A DNA stretch of 64,000 nucleotides from Pempheris klunzingeri (lineage: Eukaryota > Chordata > Actinopteri > Acropomatiformes > Pempheridae), in contig NC_092027.1 of the NCBI RefSeq assembly GCF_042242105.1, positions 14,919,721 through 14,983,720 of the forward strand, written 5' to 3'. Position 1 is the first letter of the stretch. Every line of letters starts with the position of its first letter. The notes under the pieces are model-generated. The model ran no database searches and was not told the origin of the DNA. It was given only the letters and a program-made list of their open reading frames with translations. This document shows, in pieces, positions 53,301-64,000 of this stretch. The position numbers and the translations under genes were made by a program.

Positions 53301-55150
53301 AGACACATACACACACATGGCCTCAATGGAGACTAATGTGACAGCTTTTTTAAAGTAATGATCACACAAAACACACACACACACGCACACAATGACAGGG
53401 GCAGCTTCTGCCTGATTAATTCTGCACCTTCTCTCACAACCCTACTGGGACGCTCCCCCTCTGTGAGAGAAAAAATGCTGTTCGACAAATAAGGGATTAA
53501 CCACAGTGCACTACTTTGACCAGATCTAATTCAACAAAACACACACAGCTACACACACACACACACACATACATAAACACACACTCATTCCCATTTCCTG
53601 TCTCTGTTGTCTGCCTCTCCCTCTGGGCATCAGGATTGAGGTGTGGAATCCATTTAGCTGAACGACATTCAAAATCTATGTTAATGGTATTCAGTGGCAG
53701 AGCGAGAAGGGGCTGAACACAAATGTACACTCTTACTTACACACAGATGCACAAGTAGACAGTTACAGGTATATGCGGTTGCTAGTTGCTTAGCAGTGAT
53801 AAACAACCATAGTTAAATTAAAGTGTCACACTGAAACCTTAATAATAACTTAATAAGACTAGAACAGATCAATTTATCTCTTCTCACAGCACACATACTC
53901 TCACCCAGATCACATGTGCTTGCTGGACCGTATTTTTATAAATTGGCAATTCATACTGACTGTCCATCATCTCACCGAAGAGACTCCGGGGGAATATCTA
54001 ATATAAAACATGAAGAACTGCACTTTGAGCAAATATCATTTTAAAAAATATTGCAGCAACGGCCAGACAGATGGCAAAAAAGGGGTGTAATGTTGTTTAC
54101 TCCACCAACACTCGCAAGACAGGCTACCACTCCAGCGAGCGCTGGACCACAGCTGTATGGAAACCACTTATGGCGGCCAGCCACAGTCCAAACGGACCCA
54201 GAGGGAGAAAGAGGAGGCAGGAACTGAGCAAGATGAATGAGGAACGAGGAGGAGGCTGAAAGAGGGAGATAGGGACCGAAGGGAAATATGTTGAAAGCCA
54301 GATATGAAAGTGAGGACAGAGAGAGCGCCTGACGCTGTGTCCTTGCAGTTATGACACCAGCCGAGCATCCTCAAAAAACCCACTCAAACAAACTGATTCA
54401 TCCCACTTTATTGACTAGCTGATGAGTTGACTTACAGGCCAATTGACTGCTCTGCCCCATTTCCTCTCACTCGCTCTTTCTCTCTTTGCTTTTATTTCCA
54501 CAGGGGAGTTTTTCCTCGATGGTTGTGTTTATTTTTAGATACCATTACATAAATTAAGTCTATTAAACAACTCTCTCCTTGGTCAGTGAAAGTCAGCAGT
54601 TTATTTGGGTGAAAACATGCAGAGGCTTCAGGCCAAGGTGAGAATGTCGCTGGTGTGTTTACGAGCCTTGTTACAGCCAGAACAAACGGGAACGTTGTCT
54701 CCTCCATAACAATGAGAGCTCACTTTGTGTATGAGAACTAAAAAGGAAGCTGCTGTCTGGGAGTTGGACTTTCATTGTTAGGTCAAGCACACAGGAGATG
54801 GGAGGCAGTTGGCTCATTTGGGATCTTTGCTGCTTTAGTTTGGTCTTTCCTTCCTTTTAATGTGTTAGAGAGATACGAGTGTGCATACTCCTTTATCTGG
54901 TAACAGCCCGTAAGCATAGTAGCTGTCAATTCTCTTCCTTCCTTACCATTTCATAGGTGGAGACAACGCGGCGAAGGACGTCTGGCAGGGGCCCCTGCGG
55001 CTCCAGGACGGGGTAATGGTTCTGGAGGTCAAACAGTAGTAAAGGCGTACCGTCTGGTCCTGACACTCTGGAGCCCAGAGCTAGTACGCACTGCATGAGG
55101 TTAGCCACCGCAGACACCCCACACAGCTCCCTGAACACTGCTACTGAGTT
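48552..55150 (-). CDS. plcl2: plcl2 last four exons: C-terminal helical region
   Basis: Exons 54947-55150 ('[20 protein letters not shown]'), 52911-52986 ('[20 protein letters not shown]'), 48898-49007 ('[20 protein letters not shown]') and 48552-48734 ('[20 protein letters not shown]'). Each aligns with the human C-terminal region. The last about 35 residues are Arg/Ser-rich and do not resemble the human tail. The donor at 52910 lies in a CA-rich stretch, so its position depends on the Ala codon it must split. Confidence 0.88.
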
Positions 55151-58100
55151 CTGTTGGCAAAAAAAAGAAGAGGATAGACAAATACTGCTGTATATCTGCA
55201 AATTGAACACATACAAAGTCTTCCACAGTCTTTCTCTTTGTTATTTTCCGAGCCTGATGGGAAAACAGCGCAGAGGCACGGAATGATATCAGAGTGAAAT
55301 GAACATAAAATCAGAGAAATCTCCTCCCCACTCTAACTCTCTGTTTTCACTTTCTCTGTCTCAAACACACACAGGTAATCAAAAGCCACCGCTGTGACAG
55401 AGCTATTTGTCTTTTCCTTCGTCTACTGGGTTGCTCTCCCACAGTTCTCTCCTGCAGCTGTGCTGTTGTAGTAGTTCAGGTTTAAATGGAAGAAATCAAG
55501 AGATGTGGATGCCAGTCTCACCACACTGACTGAACACATAATTACTGTTTTATTGCCCCAGGGTCATACAAGCACCCACAGGCCGCATTGCTGCCTGGCT
55601 CATAAAGGTTAGATGAGCTTTTAACAATTGCAGAAAACATGTCGGTAGTAGCAGTCTTTTGTCTCCTTCCTTTGGAGAGAATTGCAAATATAATCGTCAC
55701 TGTTAAATTTGAACACACTAATAATGATTCACTTGTAATGAAAATTAATTAAGCTAATTATGGCTGCAATAAACAATTATTTTAATTTTTATCAGTTCAT
55801 CTGTCTACATTTTTTCACTACTTTACTAAATTGACTAATTTCTAAAGAAAACACTAATCAATGTCCAATGTGAAATCTGCATATTGTTTGTATTGTATGA
55901 CCAACAGCCTCAAACCCAAAGGTTTATAGGTTTTCAGTTTAAAATCTGTATATGTTTTGCTTCATAAATTATTAAAATATAATGAATGATCAAAATGTGC
56001 TGTGTGTTTGTTTGAAAGTGACACGGCCGTGTCATTGGTCCGTGGTGAAATGCTGACCAGCTAACTATTCAGTGACACTGACCTGCATGTTTTCCCTCAA
56101 GTCGGTGGCTTCTCTCAGCAGAGGAGCAGCCATCTTGAAAACCTCATCCACAGCCCGGACCCCGAGGTCCCTCAGAGCTGTATAGTCCCTCCCCTTGCGG
56201 GCCTTCCGCACAGACAGACCCCTTTTGTGAGGCTTTCCCCCTCCTCTCCGATTGGTGAGGGCCACGTGGACAAATAGCTTGGCATGAGGAAGTTCCTCCC
56301 CTGTCAGAGACTGGAGCGGTACATGTCGATAGCCTGGTTGAAGACACTCCAGAGGGATAGTATACTGACCTGTGGTAGTGGGGAGATCATAAATTATTTA
56401 TAATATAAAGAATATGAAAATCTATGTGGTGACAACATCTTAACACTCTTGTACAAACCCACACACTGACCTATGAACTCATCCCCTATGAAGTCGTCAT
56501 CCAGCACCACAAAGCGAACCAAGGTGAGCTCCGGCAGGTTGATCTGGAACTCAAAGCTCTCATCGAAGATGGGGTTGTCGCCATTCTGGGTCACCGTCCT
56601 GGTGCGGCGCTCTGTGCAGTCAGCTGGGATGCCGTGGATCTCGACATACACGTAGGGGTCCACCACATCTCCTTTGGCCCCCGATCCCCTCGGCTTGGGC
56701 AGGTTTTGGCCGCTTATCAGCTGGGAGAAGGATCAACACAAAGGCCGATATATTCACTCATTGATGATTTTAATGAATCAAGAGGATACACTTCCATTTC
56801 ACTTTGTAGTTTTGGCCATTGTCTTTATCAGTTATTGTGATATTGTGCTGCCCCAAATAATCACTGAAATCTACAAACTGGATGATATTACTACAAGGTA
56901 AGAAATTATCTGCTAGATGATCAGACCGGTTGCAAACAACCCACCAGTTTATCTAAACAACTTCATTTAGAGATTAAACTGAAAGTGAGTGCAACTGAAA
57001 TGTAATTTCACTGTTATAAATAAGCCTGGCGAACCTGGTGGTTTGTTTAAAACCTGTGTTATCGTCTGACTTCTTTTTAGCCATGTTTCCACATTCCCAG
57101 TTGTTATTATTACACAAGGGAATTATGGCCAAAAATACAAATTTAGATCCAATTCCTTTGCATGAAATTAGCATGTATGACACATTTGTTGTGGCATACG
57201 TATAAGTCCACCACACCTTCACATGGAGCAGCTGTGGAGACACACCAGGCACCGTGTCTCTGGTGTCGGCACTGAAATAGGACACCTCTTGCCGCATGAT
57301 GGCTGGCCGCAAAACGTAACCACAGCCCCCGTTCTGCCGGAACCAAGCTGTGTTCAGGTCCATCATCAGTCCTGCAGTCTGAAAATTCATAGACACAATC
57401 TGGCAGCCACACTTCCACAGGTCCTGAGGGTTCATGTTGCTTGAGTCAATACGCATGGGGCTGGGGTACACCCGCGACAGGAAATGCTTGTTGTGGTTGA
57501 CAAAGTCGCCAGGGCTCTCGCCAGCGAGATGCACAGCCAGAGACTCGTGAAAGGAACACAGTTCCCAAGGGTTTTGCCTGTCGGATGACGTTTGAAAGTC
57601 AATGAAGCAGATTGAGCAGCAAAGAGTTACCAGGTCAGAGAGCTCCTTCAAGAGTTGGAAATGTTTGGGAGGAAGATGAAGAGGATTAGACTGAGTGACA
57701 GCTGTGAAAGAAACACTTTTCTGCACCACGTCCTTCTCATTTCCTCCAGACGCTGCCCCTACACAGTTAGCTGCTTTCATCCTTTGACACATCTCTGCCC
57801 CCTCGTCCTCCTCACTTACCTCCCCATCTTCCCCATCAGTACCTGGCCCCAACTTTTTACCCTTTAGCAGAATTCGATGCCTTAGGTCATGAGGCGATGG
57901 TAGGTATGGCTGCCCCTCATCTGGGGGATCTGTATATAACTTCTCCCCTAGAATCCTAACCAGATGTTGCAACATCACTTTCTGTTGTCGAAGTGAACAG
58001 TGGTTCTCAATGCATACAATTAATGGATACTCCGACGCCACAAATGCAAACCTTCCAATTGCTTCTAACACACAGCGCAGGGCCAGTGGTGGGGAGAGGG

Positions 58101-60869
58101 TGTGTCCAGTGCACACCACCGGCTCCTCATCAGGGCCGTCCCAAACGTCCACCTCCACACATCGGCAACCCATCTTGAGGGCACGGATGAAGCCAGAGAT
58201 GTCAGACGGACCTCGAAACTGGTCCTCGATGAGGTAGGTGTTGTGGGAGGAGTTGATGTAGTAGTGAGACAAAGGCTGGTACATGTCCTGGCACACGATG
58301 TCATGCTCCCTGTCGAAGAGGTGGCACTCTGCCGAAGTGAGGTAGCTGGTGAAGCCATCCAGCGACAGGTAACCCTGCTGCCGGCCCTCCTCCGATGGCT
58401 CGTGGGACTGGATGAGCTTCAGGCTGGTCTCCTCACTCACCTGGATGACACAGTGACAGAACGGGAAAAAGGAAGGTGAAAATGGAAAAGGTTGTGATGA
58501 CGTACAACAGGAAGGCTGGAATTGCATATTTGAGTGTTGGCCTGACTTGTTTTCTGCCATTTGTTGTGTGATTAATTTGTGTTACCCACTTGAGCCATGC
58601 CCTGCTCAGCCTCCAGGAACCTCATCAGGTCTTTGGTGTCCAAGAACTCCTTGTTGCTAGAGAACTGCACCAACAGAAAGTAGATCTCCGGACGTGTGCA
58701 AAAGTCATGGAAGACCTCAATGAATTCCTGCTTGGTGACTCGCTCATTTCCCAGTCTTTTGTTTGCGCTGCTGTCTTTCAGTCCAGACACATTATCTAGA
58801 CTAATTCCACACGTTTTCTCCCTAACTCTTTGAAGCTCTTTAAACCTGTGCTCCACTTTGCCGCCGCTCACTCCAGGGTTCACACTCTGTATTAACTTGA
58901 TGGCTGACTGCAAGCGGATCCCTTCATCAACGTCTTCCTGTCTGTCCGAATCGGCAGCGGAGGAGAACAATTGCTCCAGCCAGACAAGGCGAAGACTGTC
59001 CTGACTGCTGGAGAGCATGTCGAGAGCATGCTTCCCGTACTGCATCAGATACCTTGAGGAAGATGGGAGAAGAATTGACAAGGTGCAACGGGACAGAATA
59101 TTTTCCCTACATTACTGAGTCACAAACATTTTCATTTTCATCTCACGCATTTCGTTGACACATAAAATACAATCACTGCAGCAGAAGAATCAGTTCAAAG
59201 TCAAGACACATTTACATTCATAGTCCTTCATCACAAGCACGTCTCAAAGGACTATACAAACAAATCAGCCCTCCAAGCTTTCAATCAATAGGGGAGAAAA
59301 AGCAAAACCTATTATACAGGATATCATGCTGAAGTGATATAAAACACATACCAATGAGCTGAATCCACAAAATATGCGAGAAAACCATTATTATAAACCA
59401 TTATGCAATGTTTAGGTATCTGATAAGCCTACAGATTCATGGATGAGTTACTTAAACTGGACTTCATATTTCATTATCTCACCAATACCAGAAGTAGCAC
59501 AACCTAACAAATGCAGCCCCCTATGATGTTTTAATGCTGAACTGTTTTCAGTCCACCTGCTAAAACACTGGTGAAAATACAATATTTCCCCCATTTCAAG
59601 CAATTTTTACCGCTTTGGGCAAGTTTAAGAACTAGTTTCTTGGTATATTTGCTGTTTCGCAGACAGCTGACATTCAGCTAACTATTGGTAGGAGCTATGT
59701 GCACTAAAGGTATCACAAAAGTTCTGATTGACAACGAGGGTGATTAATTAATGATAACATTTTAATTTGTAGGTGAACTCGTCCTTCCTATCAAATCACC
59801 AAAACTACAACAACAGCTAGGCCTTGAATGCTTTATATATGAGAGAAGGAAATTCCTGAAAGCTGACTGTTAGCCATTTTATTTCCTTGTACTTACTGTA
59901 TTATACACTAGCACTTACACTGGCTGTAATGTAGTGCTGGTGAAACAAGGAGCTCTGAAAATCAAAAGATTCTTTACCAAGAAAAATGTGTGTGTTTCCA
60001 CTACACAACACAATTTTCAGGTGTACGGTGCGAGACCTCTCCTGGTTGTGTCGTACCTTAGGCCAGTCACCCAAATGTTAGCCACTTCAGCAGAGTTGGC
60101 CACCAGGTCCAAGCTTTCATACATCTCCCCATAGATGATGGAAAATGCACAGTCCTCTGAAATCTGCTCATAAACGCCGCTGGTGCGGAAGGTTTCTGTG
60201 TTACGACCTGTCCGTACCTAAAATTTGAGACCACAAGAGATGCAAGAACCTACATGAGATACAATTAAAGGAAATCAACTGTTGTCTTCCATATGTCTCA
60301 GGGTTGTAAATATTTCCTTTGCCTTTAGTCTAAAAATGTCAGTGAGGTCATCCATGCAGGGTTGATATACACAGCTGTCTCTCTGTACACTGACCTCTCG
60401 TATAGAGGCGAGAGAGATGCGGGCTTTGTCTGAATCCTTCTTGGATGGCTCCCAGCACAGAGCCTGAAGGCCTGCGTCCAGCAGGTAGTAACGCTGGTAG
60501 ACACGTGAGTTGGTTCGGACTTTCTTCAGCTCACTCCCTTCAACCTAGAAGCAAGATATGGATGACGGTGTCAGACCTTCAGTGCAGAGCTCACTCCATC
60601 AACCACTTCTGATCAAGCTCTCATGAGTGTCTGACAGACTCAAAGGCCTGTGATCTCCCAGAAACCCTTGATGCATGCACATTAAATATTTCATGTATAA
60701 CATTCATTCATTCATATTCATGTAAAACATATATTTAATGTCAAGGGTCACACTGAAGCTGCCCCACCATGGAGTGGATACAGTCTGCAGCGCTGCTGAT
60801 CTTCTTCTCCGACAAGCTGCTGCTGAAGGACACAGTCTTCTTCCTTTCTCGACCGGCACGTGACCCATC
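48552..60869 (-). CDS. plcl2: Phospholipase C-like 2 (PRIP-type inactive PLC), 5' partial
   Basis: Coding exons in transcript order: 60768-60869, 60395-60544, 60057-60217, 58590-59052, 57217-58440, 56471-56720, 56083-56369, 54947-55150, 52911-52986, 48898-49007 and 48552-48734. They give 1069 codons with matching phases; the first coding exon (N-terminus, about 110 residues in human) is not in the window. PLCL2/PRIP2 is a cytosolic inositol-phosphate-binding scaffold without phospholipase activity; the family binds PP1 and GABA-receptor trafficking partners. Visible order: PP1-type KTVSF motif, PH domain, EF-hand region, PLC X and Y domains, C2 domain, C-terminal helical tail. The catalytic His that corresponds to PLC-delta1 His356 is Thr. 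Position next to tbc1d5 identifies plcl2 and not plcl1. Confidence 0.95.
49225..49470 (+). repeat. Dispersed fish repeat in plcl2 intron
   Basis: The phrases 'atctcaacaaccactggatg', 'gattgccatgaaatgtaaat' and 'ttcctctggtgccaccagca' match a repeat very common in teleost genomes, recalled from memory. It lies antisense in a plcl2 intron and has no useful reading frame. Confidence 0.6.
50287..50317 (+). repeat. (CA)n microsatellite
   Basis: About 15 CA units in the plcl2 intron between the exons at 48898 and 52911. Simple repeat. Confidence 0.95.
51274..51292 (+). repeat. Short interstitial telomere-like repeat
   Basis: Three consecutive copies of the vertebrate telomere unit (GGGTTA) lie in a plcl2 intron. 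The array is short and may be chance, repair-derived or part of a dispersed repeat. Confidence 0.8.
52655..52729 (+). repeat. (AGGAG)n purine-only minisatellite
   Basis: About 15 copies of a pentanucleotide of A and G, 182 bp downstream (in transcript terms) of the 52911-52986 plcl2 exon. The strand asymmetry is total: purines on plus, pyrimidines in the plcl2 sense transcript. It is a candidate triplex or G-rich structure. Confidence 0.97.
55755..55870 (+). repeat. 'Ggctgcaa' dispersed teleost repeat, copy 2
   Basis: 'atggctgcaataaacaatta' and the following AT-rich phrases resemble the repeat at 30105-30500. It is short and decayed, and lies in a plcl2 intron. Confidence 0.4.
56083..56720 (-). 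CDS. plcl2: plcl2 exons 6-7: C2 domain
   Basis: Exon 56471-56720 reads '[20 protein letters not shown]', '[20 protein letters not shown]' and '[20 protein letters not shown]'; exon 56083-56369 continues '[20 protein letters not shown]' and '[20 protein letters not shown]'. This is the C2 domain and the segment after it, closely matching human PLCL2. C2 domains of this group can bind phosphoinositides. Confidence 0.94.
57217..58440 (-). CDS. plcl2: plcl2 exon 5: PLC X and Y domains, catalytically dead
   Basis: A 1224-bp exon of 408 codons (visible residues 293-700). The X domain starts near '[20 protein letters not shown]'; the His at visible 358 matches PLC-delta1 His311. Glu388 and Asp390 (VEVDVWDG) match Glu341 and Asp343. 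Position 403 is Thr (CTGHT) where active PLC has His356; the spacing of 45 is exact. Glu390 of PLC-delta1 is kept (IENHC). An acidic X-Y linker ('[15 protein letters not shown]') follows, then Y ('ELSDLVTLC' through '[20 protein letters not shown]'). Loss of the catalytic His is the hallmark of PRIP/PLCL proteins. Confidence 0.96.
58590..59052 (-). CDS. plcl2: plcl2 exon 4: PH end and EF-hand region
   Basis: Starts with a split Arg codon and '[20 protein letters not shown]', passes '[20 protein letters not shown]', and ends with '[11 protein letters not shown]'-like and '[20 protein letters not shown]' blocks. An insert of about 20 residues ('[17 protein letters not shown]') between the two EF-hand lobes is absent in the human protein as I recall it. 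The donor must be CAA|GTGGGT at 58589; the nearer GTAACA would create a stop. Confidence 0.92.
60057..60869 (-). CDS. plcl2: plcl2 exons 2-4: PP1-binding motif and PH domain
   Basis: Exon 60768-60869 holds '[12 protein letters not shown]', an RVxF-type PP1 docking motif (KTVSF) known in PRIP proteins, and ends 'CIHSM'. Exons 60395-60544 ('[20 protein letters not shown]') and 60057-60217 ('[20 protein letters not shown]', '[20 protein letters not shown]') encode the PH domain that binds Ins(1,4,5)P3. The acceptor at 60870-60871 follows a polypyrimidine tract, so an upstream exon is required. Confidence 0.93.
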
Positions 60870-61704
60870 CTGATGAGGAGGGAGGGAGGGAAGGATGAAA
60901 GGATGTTGAAGATGAAGAGAGGAGGAGGAGGGAGGGGTTGTAACAAGAAGGAGATAAATTAGTTGAAAGAGAGACAGTAAGCCCTCTTTCGAGTATTCTT
61001 TCCATGGGCATGGCAAACATTTTTTCCCATCCAGAATGGATCTCATGGGATTAAAAGGCATATCAGTTTATATAACCATACATAAATAGAGATTATTTGG
61101 TCTACCACATAGAGCCTCCTCCTCCTAATCTGTTATTGTTTTTTCCTGATGCTAAAAGCCTTTGCTTGCCCTTGCCCTTCACCATTACACCATTAATCAT
61201 ACCTGACTAGACAGAGGCAGCAGGCTGCAGCATTCTAATTCTGCCCCTCCGCAACGACACCGGCAGACTCAATCAGTTTATCTGAGCTCACCATCACAGC
61301 TCATCCATCTGATTTATTGACCGATCAGATTTCACCCCCACAGAGAACCTTATACTAACAGATAAGAGCATATATGTGGGCGAAGTTATTCAATTATGGA
61401 TATATTATAGTCCTGATAGAATCCAATTAAATGCTTAATTGAAGCTAATCTAAGGCAGGATAGCAGGATAACATGATTGTAGTTGATTTAATCCAAAGTA
61501 GAGTGATTGAAGACCCAAACAGACACAGACTGAACATACTGCTGTCTGACTTACCTGCTACATATATCACAAGCACGGATGCAAAACAGTAAAAGACAAA
61601 ACACAAAATATAATAAAAGTTAAAACTTTAAAATCAAAATGTAATTCTGCTTTACGCACTCTAGTAAGATTCTGATTTTCTCTATGAGAATTGCTTTTAA
61701 ATTG

Positions 61705-61990
61705 TGAAGATTAGAGTTATTTTCATTATCGATCTGCTGATTATTTCCTTGATCAATCAAGTAATTGTTTGATCTAGAAGATGTCAGAAAATAGTGAAAA
61801 ATGCCCATCACAGTTTACTAGAGCCCACAGTGATAAAAATAACTTTTTTCAGTCTGACCAACAGTCCAAACCTCAAACATTTTCAGTTTGCTATGTAAGA
61901 CAAGGATCCTCATGTTGGAGAGCCTGGAAAGAGCAAACGTTTGGAAATTTGGAAATGACTTAAAGGATGAATCACATTCACTTTCATTTT
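61705..61990 (+). repeat. 'Gggctgcaa' dispersed teleost repeat, copy 3
   Basis: 'ttttcattatcgatctgctg', 'attatttccttgatcaatca' and 'gatgtcagaaaatagtgaaa' match the same family as 30105-30500. It is the best-preserved copy in the window, and lies antisense in plcl2 intron 1. Confidence 0.6.
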
Positions 61991-62849
61991 TTTGAATTAA
62001 TTGTTTGAAAAATTGAATTGAAGTATTGAAATATATAAAACTTATAATGCAAACTTAAAGAATGCAAAACTGATGTGAGCTGCTTTGAAATAGTGAATAA
62101 ATCAATGCAACATTTACAAAAGTAAAAAGCACATATTTTCACTGGAAGATCAAATCCAGCCATCTCAGTTGCAAAAAAATAAATAGAGCTCATATCTTTA
62201 TCTCTCAACTGTTTTGGAGTATTTGGTTTGTCCAATTGATCACCAGTGGGCGGCGAATAGTGATTGGTGACTGATTAATCTCAACTCATCAGCATTATTC
62301 TGATTCCATTCAACTAAAAGTTCACATGAACCTGAGGAACACTAACGTCTTTTATTAGAAAAAAGAAGAGGGAACGCTTGAAAGAAATCTTGCGGACATG
62401 AAAGCTAACAAGAGATAAGAAAGAGAGAGAAAGAGAAAAGACAAGAAAAGACTGTGTTTCATCTAAAGAATATGAATGAACACGTGAAAGAGGAGAAGCA
62501 TAATTCACAGAGGATGAAAAGGTTTCCCTCAGAGGGAAGGGAGGCGTCTAACCATCACAAATCCTCATAGAATTGCCTCATTAGGATGAAGAGGTGTTTC
62601 CAATGGCAACAAGTTTTTTGAGTCACTGTGGTGAGGGAGGGTGGCAGGCGGTGCTCTAAAAATACCCCTGGTGCCTCTGGGCATGATAGAAGGAGTGAAA
62701 GGGTGGGACAAAGCCATAGACCCACCTTCCAATATTACTCTGAAAAGTACAGGAAGAGAAAGTGAAAGGAAGAGCTCTGACAGACAGTTTGAGCCTCAAA
62801 ACGACGTTAGGCAGCAGGCGATCTAGTAAGAAAATTAACATGGACTTGT

Positions 62850-63200
62850 AATCAGTGGTGCAAAGTAAATGAGTGCATTTACTCAAGTACAATTACTGTA
62901 CTGTATTACCACTACCGTTTTGTGGAAATTGTACTTTACTTGATACTCATGTTTAATTATTGTTAGAGGCCTGAAGAAGTAAAAATCTCCATTATTTCAC
63001 AAAAAAGCAAAGCAAAGAGAATAATACAAAAACTGAAAACGCATTTTTTTGTATGAGAATTTTGTTTTTCTTCTATAAAGTAGTTAAAAGTAGCTCCACC
63101 TTCACAAGCTACAACAGTGAAATGCTAGTCAGTGCGCTGATGCAAGTATTAACGTACATTTAACTGATATTACTTCTACTTTTACTAAAAAACTATTTTA
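62850..63200. repeat. AAGTA-type dispersed repeat, copy 4
   Basis: 'atcagtggtgcaaagtaaat', 'catttactcaagtacaatta' and 'cttctacttttactaaaaaa' belong to the same family as copies 1-3. It is near-complete, about 350 bp. Confidence 0.6.
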
Positions 63201-64000
63201 AATGCATGCCTTTTACGCGTAAGTGTGAGTGTTTTTTGCATTCTGGTACTAGTACGTCACTTTGTTCACTATTGCTTGAAATTGAGCTAATTGATTTTTG
63301 TGTTCTCATTAAAAAAGAACAAAAAACTCCCCCCTCTGGAGTACTTCAGCGCTTCTTTCTCTTTCTCCCTAAATGTTTTAGTGTTTTGACAACACCAAAT
63401 GTCTTCTGAAAGCTCGTGGGAAATTCCCCATTGACGCAGAATGAGGTGTAGAGCCAACACTTATTGACTTAACTCGCGAATACAGGCACATGCACGTTTA
63501 CACACAAGTGTACAGTGACATCTCTATCATTCACACTCTCTCTTTCCTTTCATGCATCCTGGTGACAGGCGCCGGAGATGAATGTTGCTCTAAATCTATC
63601 TCTCTCTCTCTCTCTCTCTCTGAAATGAGTGGTAATGGTCCCTGTGTGACTACATCTGCACCAATTGCTGTGCACAGTTAGGGGGTCCCACATAAATAAC
63701 ACACCTGCACAGACATTTGTGTGCGCATGACCAGTAACAAACATGTCATGCCTGATAAATAGACAAGCAATGGACAGAAATCATATTGAAGCAATGGATG
63801 CCTTCCTTTAAAATTTAATGAGCCCCTTACTGTTTGGTGTGTACCTGTCACAAGCTGTGTTTGAAGCGGGGGAAACACCAGGATTCTCCAAGACGCCTGT
63901 TCAACAGTTTGGATTAAATTATCTCATGTGTGCTGAGGCTGTCCTGCAGATTCACGTCTGTTCAAACACACAACCACTGACGTCACTGTAGGCTCTGAAT

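Larger units (their letters stand above)
60870..64000 (-). other. plcl2: plcl2 intron 1 (partial), gene-free
   Basis: No exon resembling the Gly-rich first coding exon of PLCL2 was found on either strand. The DNA is AT-rich, with repeats at 61705-61990 and 62850-63200 and a CT run near 63598-63620. The large first intron is typical of PLCL2, so the start exon is probably beyond base 64000. Confidence 0.6.

Noticed and set aside
48552..60869. Identity as plcl1
   Set aside because: Synteny with tbc1d5 and the KTVSFSS...[18 protein letters not shown] block favour plcl2.
60704..61061. Extending the plcl2 exon at 60768-60869 further upstream as a start exon
   Set aside because: The open frame (to 61061) crosses a pyrimidine tract and an AG acceptor, and the human gene has an exon boundary exactly here.

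Overview
The window is vertebrate nuclear DNA, most likely from a teleost fish. The evidence is spliced genes with GT-AG introns of about 0.1 to 3.3 kb, abundant CA/TG microsatellites, several dispersed repeats of the kind common in fish genomes, a tRNA-derived SINE, and three recognisable orthologues of human chromosome 3p24 genes packed into about 52 kb. I cannot name the species. Nothing bacterial, viral or plasmid-like was seen.

Layout. Bases 1-8280 are gene-free and hold degraded fish repeats and an AT-rich TATAG-type tract. Bases 8280-9080 look like the promoter and 5' untranslated region of satb1. satb1 (+ strand) is coded in ten exons between 9286 and 22106; its 3' UTR ends near 22750. 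Bases 22.8-26.2 kb are gene-free. A CpG-containing promoter-like block at 26.2-26.7 kb probably starts tbc1d5, whose 20 coding exons run on the + strand from 32186 to 45621. A tRNA-derived SINE lies between tbc1d5 and the convergent third gene. plcl2 (- strand) occupies 60869 down to 48552 with 11 visible coding exons; its first coding exon is missing and should lie beyond base 64000. Bases 61-64 kb are intron 1 of plcl2 with repeats.

The exon models were built by hand from splice signals and family similarity. satb1 gives an uninterrupted 909-codon frame, tbc1d5 an 856-codon frame and partial plcl2 a 1069-codon frame. All intron phases match, which is strong internal support.

The order and orientation satb1 > tbc1d5 > < plcl2 is the same as in human (SATB1, TBC1D5, PLCL2), so this is ancestral synteny and not an operon-like unit. 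satb1 encodes a nuclear chromatin organiser, tbc1d5 a Rab7 GTPase-activating protein of the retromer/autophagy system, and plcl2 a catalytically dead phospholipase C-like scaffold.

The most notable biology is in satb1. Its tetramerisation (ULD), CUTL and two CUT domains are well kept. The homeodomain recognition helix, however, has lost the residues that contact DNA, a lineage-specific acidic/glycine-rich insert of about 118 residues precedes it, and both members of the mammalian acetylation/phosphorylation switch (K136, S185) are substituted. This fits a fast-evolving teleost duplicate of satb1. Other leads are an in-frame 63-nt candidate cassette exon in tbc1d5, two strong intronic foldback hairpins, and a splice donor fused to a 125-bp TG microsatellite.
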